From JAWPMT01 sp965227935 (GTDB lineage Bacteria; Bacteroidota; Bacteroidia; Cytophagales; Cyclobacteriaceae), in contig CBDDGS010000032.1 in the NCBI GenBank assembly GCA_965227935.1, positions 1-64,000 of the forward strand: 64,000 nucleotides of DNA, read 5' to 3'. This document shows, piece after piece, positions 48,210-55,893 of the stretch (position 1 is its first letter; every line of letters begins with the position of its first letter). The translations under genes were made by a program, and so were the position numbers. A model generated the notes under the pieces. That model was not told the origin of the DNA and made no database searches. It saw nothing but the letters and a program-made list of their open reading frames with translations.

Positions 48210-50000
48210 TTATTTAAAGTGATCCGGGTACCAACCCTTCATGTCCGGCTCATTGGCCACAGCCTTTGCCAGATCGCCTTTCTTCTGGTTGCCGTTGGCC
48301 TCAACCCATTCAGCCCCTAGACGGCTTTTGGCGATTTCCAGAATGTTGCCCTTCTTGATCCGGGAGAAGTAATTTTCTGCCGTTGGCTGCCAGTACTCAC
48401 CCAGTCGGAAATCGCACTGCTTACGAACGGTTTTCATCAAAACACCCTGCACCTGAGTGGTTAGCAGGGCAGTGCAATAAGCAACGATTTTGCGCTTGGC
48501 AGGACGGGTCAAGGCTTGGAACGCCTCAAACCGTTTCGCCTGTGAACTGCTTTTCGCCCACGTCAGGTCCAACTTTTCTTTCTTGGATTCGATGGCCTTG
48601 GCCGCTTCGGTAGTGTGAATATCACCCGTAGCGGACAGATCGGCTTGAGTCGCACGGATATCCAGACCGCGCTGCCACTCCATGGGCCGCAGCACTTCCT
48701 CTGCCAAACTAAATTGCAGCAGGTCATGGCAAAGGGTTTCATGGTTCATCAATTCAGCCTGCAAGGCTTGGTGCTCGTAGTTGTCCAAATCGCTGCGCAG
48801 TGCCTGGGACTCGACAGGTTGTTCCTCATTTTGAGCCCCGGCAGTACCGCCGCCATTGTTGCCAGCCTCAGAGGGGAAAGCCTCGGCCATATCGGCTTTT
48901 TTCACGTACCCTTTGTCGGCCACTGCATTGCCTTCACGATCAACAAACAGGTAGAACCCGGAGCAAGCCTTCTGCTCGTCACTGAATGACTTCAGTGACT
49001 CAATTTCTTCTTCTGTTGCGTTGATTTTGCTGGCAATTTCATCCTCTTTTTCAGAGTCGAATTCATCTTCTTCATAGAGTGCATCCATTTCACCCTCAAG
49101 CGTTTCCAACTGCTTAATCAGCGATTCCGGCACATCCTTATCAGAGGGCTTAAGCTGGGGGCTATTGAAATCAAAAGGATTGGAAAGGTATACCTCGCCC
49201 CATTTCCAACCTTCTTTCAGAAGGTCATCTTTCAGGCCCTCCAACTTCTCAATGGCCAGCTTTTCCACCAGTTCACGGTCTTCAAGATGGTCAACATCGT
49301 TAAACAGGTCTTGGGCGACTTGGCCACCGGCTTTTTCGTATGCATCCAGCCCGATAAATTTCACCAAGCCATCAGATGATTTAATGGCATTACCCAACAG
49401 CATCCCACGAATGTGATAGTCACTCAGTCGATGGGGGTAGAGTTCAGTAAAACAGTTAACCTGCTCTTCATGGCTATCAGTTAGAGTCAAAGCAACCAAA
49501 GAGTCATAACCGATATTACCGGCGCGATATTCCTCGATCAGTTGCGGAGCCACAGAGCCCAATTTAAGAAGGCGTTTTACCCGGTGCAGAGAGTTACCCG
49601 TTTTTTTAGCGATTTCCTCACGGGATAAACCCTGTTCGCTCATGGCTTGGTAAGCCATGAATTCATCTGCCGGATGCATCCCTTCCTTCATGTTCTCAGA
49701 CAGGGACGCGATCACGGCCTCTTCTTTTTTCTGAACCTTGCAGGGGACAGGGAATTCTTCGTCAATATCGCCATCCTTAAACAGGATATCCAGGCAGCTA
49801 AGACGGCGACCACCGCCACAAACAAACATCACATCAGTGTTGTCTTCTGGGTGAACAACCAGATTTTGAAGCAAACCGATTTCACGGATTGACGCCAGCA
49901 ACTGCTGATCCGCTTCATCCTTCGGGTTGACAACCCGGACATTGAATGGGGAACGCTGCAGCTTGCCGTAAGGGAAAAAAACAATCTCAGTGTTTGACAT
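48210..50000 (-). CDS. Large ParB/RepB/Spo0J-family protein, 596 aa
   Basis: The N-terminal ParB domain reads YGKLQRSPFNVRVVNPKDEA, IREIGLLQNLVVHP, VCGGGRRLSCLDIL and then SLSENMKEGMHPADEFMAY. A helix-turn-helix follows (LSREEIAKKTGNSLHRVKRL). The long C-terminal part is acidic in the middle and basic near the end. Proteins of this size class occur on many large plasmids and probably act as nucleoid-like or regulatory DNA-binding proteins. It stands alone under module L6 without a ParA partner. Confidence 0.85.
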   Translation of the reverse strand: MSNTEIVFFPYGKLQRSPFNVRVVNPKDEADQQLLASIREIGLLQNLVVHPEDNTDVMFVCGGGRRLSCLDILFKDGDIDEEFPVPCKVQKKEEAVIASLSENMKEGMHPADEFMAYQAMSEQGLSREEIAKKTGNSLHRVKRLLKLGSVAPQLIEEYRAGNIGYDSLVALTLTDSHEEQVNCFTELYPHRLSDYHIRGMLLGNAIKSSDGLVKFIGLDAYEKAGGQVAQDLFNDVDHLEDRELVEKLAIEKLEGLKDDLLKEGWKWGEVYLSNPFDFNSPQLKPSDKDVPESLIKQLETLEGEMDALYEEDEFDSEKEDEIASKINATEEEIESLKSFSDEQKACSGFYLFVDREGNAVADKGYVKKADMAEAFPSEAGNNGGGTAGAQNEEQPVESQALRSDLDNYEHQALQAELMNHETLCHDLLQFSLAEEVLRPMEWQRGLDIRATQADLSATGDIHTTEAAKAIESKKEKLDLTWAKSSSQAKRFEAFQALTRPAKRKIVAYCTALLTTQVQGVLMKTVRKQCDFRLGEYWQPTAENYFSRIKKGNILEIAKSRLGAEWVEANGNQKKGDLAKAVANEPDMKGWYPDHFK

Positions 50001-50125
50001 GATTCACTCCTCGAATCGTTGTTGACTCTGGCGGGGCTCATCCCTCACCAGCCATTACATTGTAAGGCCAAACTAAGGCTAAAGGCAAGCATTTTTTCCA
50101 CTTTTGCTCTAGATATTTTCGGCAT
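50001..50125 (-). promoter_or_regulatory. Leader-promoter module L6
   Basis: Full-length copy with TTGCCT/TACAAT promoter, leader and SD-in-loop hairpin before the ATG 50,000. It runs on into block B of repeat R4. Confidence 0.75.
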
Positions 50126-51120
50126 AACTATCTGATAACCATAGTGTTTTAATCTAAATAGGGGCGCTATAACGGTGATCAATGCGAGGGCGTTTTTCCC
50201 CGTAAGCCTCGACCACGGCTGTCTATCAGGGCACGGCCACCCAACCACCGGCAGATGTGGCACGACTGCTCGGGCGCGGAACACCGAACGCGAAGCCACA
50301 GCCAACCCCGGCCTCGTGCCTGACCAACCGGTTTTCAGGCCTGTCCGGTTATTCAGGGCCTTTGGCCAGCGTAGCTGGCGGCAGTGTTTTGGAGAGTCTG
50401 CGCAGCAGTCTCGATGCCTTTGCCTGGCTGCAGTCGGTCTCGAAGAGTCCGGCTGCAGTGCCTTTGATCTTTCAGGCCATCGGTGGCCACCAGCACGGCC
50501 AGCGAACACCTGGCACTGTTATCCACGACCTTGCCCGGAGTGAAGGGCCTGCGGAGCATTGAGCCCGTAGCGGAGGGTGGGGTTGTCCACGGTCGCGGAG
50601 CCTGCGTAGCGGCGGTGGGCAACCCCAGTGGTGGGTAACAGTGCGCCGGCAGGGCACCTGCCGGCCGGCCCGGGAAGACACGGCCGTCATTTGCTGCAGG
50701 AGTTCCTGCAGGGGCACCTGCAGGACCAGGTGGAACCGATCGCACCGGTGCCGGCGACGCCGGCGCCGGTCGCCCTGGGAGAGCGGGAACACCATATCTT
50801 GTGCTGGATCCAGCTGGATCCGGCACAAGATATTGGAAAAAGGCAGGAACGATAGGGGAGAAGAGTAGGGGGCCTGGCTCTGATCGAGGCCGCGGCCGTC
50901 AGGCCCGGGCCCGGGCAACCAGGCCTGCGGTGGTAACACGCTGGTGCCTGGCGTACCAGCTCGACGTGGCACCGGGGCAGGGATCGTTACCCGAATGGGA
51001 CGAGACGCCGCTTGCGGTGGCTCGGTTTTGTGAGGTGAGGGGTGTGGGCAGCGCAGCTGAACGCGCCGCGAGCCCACAAAATAGAGCCCGGTTCTGTCCG
51101 GAGGACAGAAGCCCTACAAC
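50126..51120. repeat. Mosaic inter-operon repeat R4
   Basis: About 1 kb without a real gene. It is the most complete copy: block B (50,126-50,460), block D (50,460-50,695), block E (50,695-50,975) with the intact 40-bp near-palindrome at 50,794-50,833, which is the empty site of the transposon. After 50,975 it departs from the other copies and block C is missing. DnaA-like TTATCCACG is at 50,519. Confidence 0.85.
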
Positions 51121-51612
51121 TTAGGCAACCTGAGAAGCCACCTTGGAGACTGCTTCGAAAGCTGATTTATCAATTGGCGAACCAGAAGGGCTACAGGCAA
51201 TAGCAGAATATCGTTTTAGAACTGAGTCATCAGCAGAATTGATCTTTGCCTTAATTTCTTTCAACTCAGGGTGCTGCGCTGGATATGCTGTTGAAATCAC
51301 TTTCCTGCTTATTGGGTGCAAAAAGTGCTTAACAGGTTTTTTAGTTGCCGGGGCACCTGATCCCGGTTTTGCAAGTGCAGAAATTTCAGCTTTGCTAAGG
51401 CCCATGAGGGATAGCAGAGAAGGAAGATCTGGCTTGGCGATAGCGCAGATTTCTTCAATTGAGGCGTCATATTCCTTGGCCAAATCAGCAAGTCCTGCAG
51501 CGATATCGTCATTCCGCTTCGCGGCTTCAAGCGCCTTCTGTTTATCACGCTCAAGCCGTTCAAGTTCAACAGCAAACTGTTTTTCAATCTCAGTGGATCG
51601 GCGAAGTTCCAT
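51121..51612 (-). CDS. Possible H-NS-like nucleoid protein, 163 aa (tentative)
   Basis: The N-terminal 60 residues are a charged coiled coil (LRRSTEIEKQFAVELERLER, DKQKALEAAKRNDDIAAGLA) followed by an H-NS-like LAKEYDASIEEICAIAKP. The C-terminal region is basic with HPISRKVISTAYPAQHPELK. Coiled-coil plus basic C-domain and size resemble plasmid-borne xenogeneic silencers, but the canonical TWTGxGRxP loop is missing. Identity is therefore uncertain. Confidence 0.45.
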   Translation of the reverse strand: MELRRSTEIEKQFAVELERLERDKQKALEAAKRNDDIAAGLADLAKEYDASIEEICAIAKPDLPSLLSLMGLSKAEISALAKPGSGAPATKKPVKHFLHPISRKVISTAYPAQHPELKEIKAKINSADDSVLKRYSAIACSPSGSPIDKSAFEAVSKVASQVA

Positions 51613-51655
51613 ACTCACTCCTTGATAAAGTTAAAACATAGAGAAAATCTTGCCC

Positions 51656-52174
51656 TTAAATGCGATTCCCTTTGCATAAACATGCGAGAAAGCAAGACAA
51701 GGTTAGATATAAAAAGAATATTTCAGTTCCCTTCCAGATAAAAAAGAGATAGTCGTAATCAAAGGTGGCCGGCAAAGCATCAGGAAAACGGAAAAAGAAT
51801 GCTGCCGTTGAAAAGGCGTAGGCGGTCATAACACAAGCGACCATGGAAAAAATTCTAGGTACTTCCCAAATCAAATATAACCGAATTCTCCTAAGAAAAT
51901 CAGGAGCAGAACTCTCCAAAAGGCCTAAAAGGCCAACAACCAAAACAAGAGATATAAAGGTTGAAAAAAAAAGGCCAACAGGATTGCTATCAATCAAAGC
52001 ACCTGTGGCAATTTCAAATTTCTCGGGATTGGAAAAAAGATCAGTAGCAACAAGGAAGGAAATAAACGACCCTAACGTATATAAAATCATTACAGTGGAT
52101 TCGACAAAAATCAATTCAATGTAATTTAGCCGAGGAAGTCCAGGCTCGACAGGGCCAAGATCACCTTTAGTCAT
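51656..52174 (-). CDS. Membrane protein, 172 aa
   Basis: Four likely transmembrane helices (VESTVMILYTLGSFISFLVA, GLFFSTFISLVLVVGLLGLL, FSMVACVMTAYAFSTAAFFF, FFIWKGTEIFFLYLTLSCFL). AT-rich DNA. It overlaps the upstream 110-residue gene by 8 bp. No family recognised. Confidence 0.65.
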   Translation of the reverse strand: MTKGDLGPVEPGLPRLNYIELIFVESTVMILYTLGSFISFLVATDLFSNPEKFEIATGALIDSNPVGLFFSTFISLVLVVGLLGLLESSAPDFLRRIRLYLIWEVPRIFSMVACVMTAYAFSTAAFFFRFPDALPATFDYDYLFFIWKGTEIFFLYLTLSCFLACLCKGNRI

Positions 52175-52499
52175 TCTTAGGCTCCAACCCAGGTCGCTTC
52201 ACAGATAAATTGATATCAAGAAAGAAAGTGGAAACCTGGTTATCACTCAGACCCAGCACATACGGAGAAATATCGTCGCCTGACCTCGCTGCAATCACAA
52301 CGAAACCACCATTCCTAAAAGTCTTATTGCGGCGCAATATAAAATCCCGGATTTTTACTCTATCTGCGAAGGGCTCCAAATAGTCGTTTGGGCCGGCAGA
52401 TTCCTTAACCAAGCCTACTGCATACTCTGCATAACTGGGGTCACTTACTTCAATGATTAACAGCCGCCCCGATTTAATAAATTTCTTAATTTCTTTCAC
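52167..52499 (-). CDS. Hypothetical soluble protein, 110 aa
   Basis: Alternating alpha/beta pattern (SGRLLIIEVSDPSYAEYAVG, GGFVVIAARSGDDISPYVLG) suggests a small single domain. It overlaps neighbours on both sides, by 8 and 14 bp, so it belongs to a three-gene unit with two membrane proteins. No family recognised. Confidence 0.6.
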   Translation of the reverse strand: MKEIKKFIKSGRLLIIEVSDPSYAEYAVGLVKESAGPNDYLEPFADRVKIRDFILRRNKTFRNGGFVVIAARSGDDISPYVLGLSDNQVSTFFLDINLSVKRPGLEPKND

Positions 52500-52869
52500 T
52501 CAACACTCCATATCGAGAAATCAGCTGCACGTTTGGTGGGTATACATAACATCCGGGTTTATTTACCATAACATACAATATGCATATGTGAGCATATCGC
52601 CGCAAAAGGTCGCGCAGCGTAGAAATTGCTTCCTTCATCCGCTTTGTCACCCGTGTTCCTTCCACCATCGAAGTTACGGATCGAACTGCAATCCATAGCA
52701 AGTACGCGCCTACCGCGCAGGTGAGAAATAGTTGGAAAGGAGGCATATTAATAATCCAGATTGAGGCCAGTAAAATAACGAACCCCAACGAGCTACATTT
52801 CACTCGGCTTCTTTCCCTGAAGCTGCTCAATTGTTCTTGAAACCATTTGCTGTCTCTCCCGTATTCCAA
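52486..52869 (-). CDS. Membrane protein, 127 aa
   Basis: Two transmembrane helices (about residues 28-60, SLGFVILLASIWIINMPPF and LFLTCAVGAYLLWIAVRSV), with a soluble C-terminus containing LRRYAHICILYVMVN. It overlaps the following gene by 14 bp. Unknown role. Confidence 0.6.
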   Translation of the reverse strand: MEYGRDSKWFQEQLSSFRERSRVKCSSLGFVILLASIWIINMPPFQLFLTCAVGAYLLWIAVRSVTSMVEGTRVTKRMKEAISTLRDLLRRYAHICILYVMVNKPGCYVYPPNVQLISRYGVLSERN

Positions 52870-52889
52870 TGCCCTAGTGATTCGAGACT

Positions 52890-53330
52890 TTATAATTTTT
52901 TCGGGTAGTACGTCTTAACTGGATTTTCTTGGTTCAACTCCCAAGAAATCTCAGCTACCGAAACATTCCACTGTTTCGTGCCGTCCTCGTGCTCAACGCT
53001 GACCCTCTCAGCATCCTTGGGTGGTTGACCGGAGTTTGGAAGCCAACTATCCGGAGAGCCGAACATTCTGTGCCGAATGCTTTCCTTGCGGCCCCAGAGT
53101 GCAACCCCAAACGCAAAAACCGATACAACTACAACAACGATGGTCATCACCAGGTCAAAGTAGTTATTCGCATAGATCCAACGGCTACAAAGAAACGTAA
53201 GGTACCCGACCATCCCGAGAAGCAGAACAATCACCAGAAAACGGCGGAGCTCTGTGAGCAGGACGCCCCAGGCGGCGCGATTCTGCTCTTTGAGTGACAT
53301 GGGAGTCTCTGAGTCATGATATTTTTGCAT
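52890..53330 (-). CDS. Membrane protein, 146 aa
   Basis: Two helices (FLVIVLLLGMVGYLTFLCS and LVMTIVVVVVSVFAFGVALW) and a soluble C-terminal tail with tryptophans (KQWNVSVAEISWELNQENP). The start is either ATG 53,330 or ATG 53,300 (MSLKEQNRA). No family recognised. Confidence 0.6.
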   Translation of the reverse strand: MQKYHDSETPMSLKEQNRAAWGVLLTELRRFLVIVLLLGMVGYLTFLCSRWIYANNYFDLVMTIVVVVVSVFAFGVALWGRKESIRHRMFGSPDSWLPNSGQPPKDAERVSVEHEDGTKQWNVSVAEISWELNQENPVKTYYPKKL

Positions 53331-53371
53331 TACGTGAACACCTACAGTTCTCTACGTTTGACGGATTCCAA

Positions 53372-53560
53372 TCATGTGTGTTTTGGCTTATCGCTGTACT
53401 TGCTGCGAAGCTCTTTCATATGCTCAACCTGTTCCTTGCTGGATGGCACCGCCTGGTGAGCTTCATCCATGATAAGGGTCACATGCTTGTTCGTGTTTGC
53501 GCGGATTGCTTCACCGACACTCTCAGGCGCATTCGCCAATTCGTTCTTGATACTGTTCAT
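53372..53560 (-). CDS. Small protein sharing the MDEAHQAVPSS motif, 62 aa
   Basis: A soluble protein MNSIKNELANAPESVGEAIR whose C-terminal half reads IMDEAHQAVPSSKEQVEHMK, ELRSKYSDKP. This is the same motif as in the membrane protein at 46,250-46,555 (about 20 of 28 positions identical by eye). The start overlaps the end of the previous gene by 4 bp (ATGA-type). Confidence 0.6.
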   Translation of the reverse strand: MNSIKNELANAPESVGEAIRANTNKHVTLIMDEAHQAVPSSKEQVEHMKELRSKYSDKPKHT

Positions 53561-53784
53561 ACAGAAACCACCTTCTCGTCGCAGATCATTTCTACCTGAT
53601 CACAGAGATTTCTAGACTCACTGGGAGTAAGGGCGTTGGCAGCTTCAAGCCCTCTGATGAAGCCTTGCAACTCCCTAAAGCATGAATACATGTCTTCCAG
53701 TGTTTGTGCTGAACGAAGGCCAGCTAGCAGTTTCTTTGCCCTGCCATAATCCTGATTTTGGCAAAGGTCTTCTAAGTCCACCAT
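53557..53784 (-). CDS. Hypothetical helical protein, 75 aa
   Basis: From the ATG at 53,784 after GGAGAAACC the protein reads MVDLEDLCQNQDYGRAKKLL. It is all helical with a conserved-looking AANALTPSESRNLCDQVEMI. It overlaps the 62-residue gene by 4 bp and starts 3 bp before the stop of the upstream gene ends. Unknown function. Confidence 0.55.
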   Translation of the reverse strand: MVDLEDLCQNQDYGRAKKLLAGLRSAQTLEDMYSCFRELQGFIRGLEAANALTPSESRNLCDQVEMICDEKVVSV

Positions 53785-53786
53785 TT

Positions 53787-53999
53787 TTATGGTTTCTCCA
53801 ATAACTCGGCCTGTAACGGCTGACATTTCTCTGTCCAGATCCAGGGCATATCATCGTCATCACGTTTGAGAGACGGGTCCAACCGGCAAAACCCGGCGGC
53901 ACGGAGTTCTGCCATGATTGCTGATACGCCTTTTCTTAATATGCCTCGCTCAGCGCCGAGGGAATTAAGGTCTTCGGTGTCGCTGCTCAGCGCCGCCAA
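53787..53999 (-). CDS. Hypothetical protein, 70 aa
   Basis: MAALSSDTEDLNSLGAERGI, then RKGVSAIMAELRAAGFCRLD suggest a short helix-turn-helix-like core, and PWIWTEKCQP a small C-terminal strand. Weak evidence; it fits the tightly packed gene order. Confidence 0.5.
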   Translation of the reverse strand: MAALSSDTEDLNSLGAERGILRKGVSAIMAELRAAGFCRLDPSLKRDDDDMPWIWTEKCQPLQAELLEKP

Positions 54000-54017
54000 A
54001 GCTCAATTGAAAATTGA

Positions 54018-54221
54018 TCATGATTTACTGTCCAACATCATCAAGATAAGAGGCGTCGTTAGAACAATTATTAGCAGCCAGAAATATTGACTGGCCGCTA
54101 ATTTTAAAACGTCCTTTTTCCCGGCAAGACTCCCAATCGCGATTACAACAATAATGCATAGAATCCCAATACCACCAAGACCGATGTAATATTCTGAGAA
54201 AAAACCGTGCAGTGACTCCAT
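54018..54221 (-). CDS. Small membrane protein, 67 aa
   Basis: Two transmembrane helices (GLGGIGILCIIVVIAIGSLA and FWLLIIVLTTPLILMMLD). It begins 2 bp after the stop of the upstream membrane gene. No family recognised. Confidence 0.6.
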   Translation of the reverse strand: MESLHGFFSEYYIGLGGIGILCIIVVIAIGSLAGKKDVLKLAASQYFWLLIIVLTTPLILMMLDSKS

Positions 54222-54223
54222 AG

Positions 54224-54571
54224 TTAAACTTCCTCACCAAACTTTGACTTTAAATACTTTCCTATGGGATTTTCTGTAAAACCCATGGCCAAATAATTCC
54301 TGAAAGAGCCATCCCTAATGAGAATCCCAATAGCCATGAAAGTGGTAAGAGTTAAACCACAAATTTCCAATATTGCTACGTCTAGAGCAAATGACCAGCC
54401 TTTCACAAAACCCATTATTAATGGAAACCCAACGAACACAGGTATTGTGTTCGGCATTTTGTTAACTGTCGCCAGGACAACAAGGAACGCGGCCCACTCA
54501 GGCACCCGGAAATCTTTGCCTTCATCCCTTTCTTTAATTTCTTTATTTACCCGGTCTCTGCGGTTAGTCAT
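54224..54571 (-). CDS. Membrane protein, 115 aa
   Basis: A charged N-terminus (MTNRRDRVNKEIKERDEGKD), then two to three transmembrane segments (WAAFLVVLATVNKMPNTIPV, FALDVAILEICGLTLTTFMA). Preceded by 81 bp of non-coding DNA. Unknown function. Confidence 0.6.
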   Translation of the reverse strand: MTNRRDRVNKEIKERDEGKDFRVPEWAAFLVVLATVNKMPNTIPVFVGFPLIMGFVKGWSFALDVAILEICGLTLTTFMAIGILIRDGSFRNYLAMGFTENPIGKYLKSKFGEEV

Positions 54572-54652
54572 TCGCCATCCTAATTAGCTACTTAGATTTA
54601 TGCCTGTGTGCTGATTCCGCATAATTGAATTATTAGCTACACGGGATTACAT

Positions 54653-55288
54653 TTATCTGCTTTGGAAAAGCCCATGCCTGAAAATAGTTGTTATCACAAA
54701 TGCGGCAATCACAAGGCCTCCTCCTATTTTCATCCAAAGACTCAGAAAATTATCACTTCTACCCTTATTTTTTTCCCACTCTGAAACTTTGGCTGCTGAA
54801 CTCATGAATACCTTTTCACCATCATGCTGGTGGATAGTGGCACGAGAATCGTCTGTAAAGCTGATAGCAATGCCATCCTTCGGAATTAGCCCTAGATATC
54901 CTTTCCCTTCCTCCAGCGACATCACCTGTCCTTCAAAGGAAGCTTTCCCAAACAAAGCCGGCTCTACGCCACCAATTCTTTCGGCTTGAATTTCCACAGT
55001 GCCATCATCCATAAACTGTAGCGTCGTATCTAACTTCACGTCTCCTACAGTTATTTTCCCCTCTAGAATCTCATTCGGGAATTTTTTCGGCCTTGGTTTT
55101 TTTCTGAAATCCGCCAGGATTTCGGCGGCATCTGGATCACTCATTCTTTCTTTAGATAGCCAATCCAAATATCTATCTTTTTTTTGGCTTTCATCAACCC
55201 CAAACCAGATCAATATTAAAAGCGGTATAATCAAAAGAAATATAACCTCTGAACCACCTTTCATCCCTGACTTCATAGTTTTCATCAT
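54653..55288 (-). CDS. Bitopic membrane protein, 211 aa
   Basis: One N-terminal transmembrane helix (SEVIFLLIIPLLILIWFGV), a periplasmic or cytoplasmic beta-rich domain (TVGDVKLDTTLQFMDDGTVE, GYLGLIPKDGIAISF) and a C-terminal helix (GGGLVIAAFVITTIF). The domain in between could be a lipocalin-like barrel; no family was recognised. 55,289-55,406 holds no gene. Confidence 0.6.
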   Translation of the reverse strand: MMKTMKSGMKGGSEVIFLLIIPLLILIWFGVDESQKKDRYLDWLSKERMSDPDAAEILADFRKKPRPKKFPNEILEGKITVGDVKLDTTLQFMDDGTVEIQAERIGGVEPALFGKASFEGQVMSLEEGKGYLGLIPKDGIAISFTDDSRATIHQHDGEKVFMSSAAKVSEWEKNKGRSDNFLSLWMKIGGGLVIAAFVITTIFRHGLFQSR

Positions 55289-55406
55289 TTAACCCTTCGT
55301 CTGTCCCTAGATAATGGTCTGAACAACTTTTAGCCAGCCCCGAAAGGATCAGTTCGACCTGATACACCATCAACTTTGAAAGCCTTCACAATTCGGATTC
55401 TGACGG

Positions 55407-55691
55407 TCACTTTTTACCGTTTCGGAACGCCTTCTCGACTTCCTCGTCAGGGAAGCCCAATAGCCTTCCCAGCCACGCCAGATAAAAATCACCAACCACC
55501 GGTATTAGTCCCGGAAGTGCAATGACTATAAGCTCGAAAATTAGAACCACGAACCCTCTGACCCAAATATCTACCCATGATTCCACGGAAATTTCTGGAC
55601 CGTTTAGAATTAGACTGCCAAACCAGTGGTTGATAAATGGCATCACCGTCACTAAAAATATGGCTATAATCCAGGAGCGGTATTTTTTCAT
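55407..55691 (-). CDS. Membrane protein, 94 aa
   Basis: From the ATG at 55,691 (MKKYRSWIIAIFLVTVMPFI) it has two helices, the second GFVVLIFELIVIALPGLIPV, and a C-terminal DEEVEKAFRNGKK. A longer in-frame start at 55,778 would overlap the upstream gene. Unknown. Confidence 0.55.
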   Translation of the reverse strand: MKKYRSWIIAIFLVTVMPFINHWFGSLILNGPEISVESWVDIWVRGFVVLIFELIVIALPGLIPVVGDFYLAWLGRLLGFPDEEVEKAFRNGKK

Positions 55692-55707
55692 GCAAAATTC
55701 TCTTTCA

Positions 55708-55893
55708 TCATTCTTCCAAAACCCTGCAAGCTTTTCTGTTTGCAATCTCTTCATTTGAAGGGCGATTGCTATCGTCAAACCTTACAACGCCGCCCTCCTC
55801 AACAATCAGCCAACCCCACTTCAAATCACTATCCTGTTGTCCAGGCCTGGGAGGGGTTGCCCACCATGGTTCCTTAGATATGATCTTTCCCAT
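55708..55893 (-). CDS. Hypothetical protein, 61 aa
   Basis: MGKIISKEPWWATPPRPGQQ, then DLKWGWLIVEEGGVVRFDD. Small, soluble, with several tryptophans. It overlaps the DUF1173 gene by 20 bp. No family recognised. Confidence 0.5.
   Translation of the reverse strand: MGKIISKEPWWATPPRPGQQDSDLKWGWLIVEEGGVVRFDDSNRPSNEEIANRKACRVLEE

Noticed and set aside
16217..50125. Integron-like cassette array
   Set aside because: The recurrent modules suggested cassettes, but no attC-type GTTRRRY cores and no integron integrase are present; the repeats are promoters and spacers.
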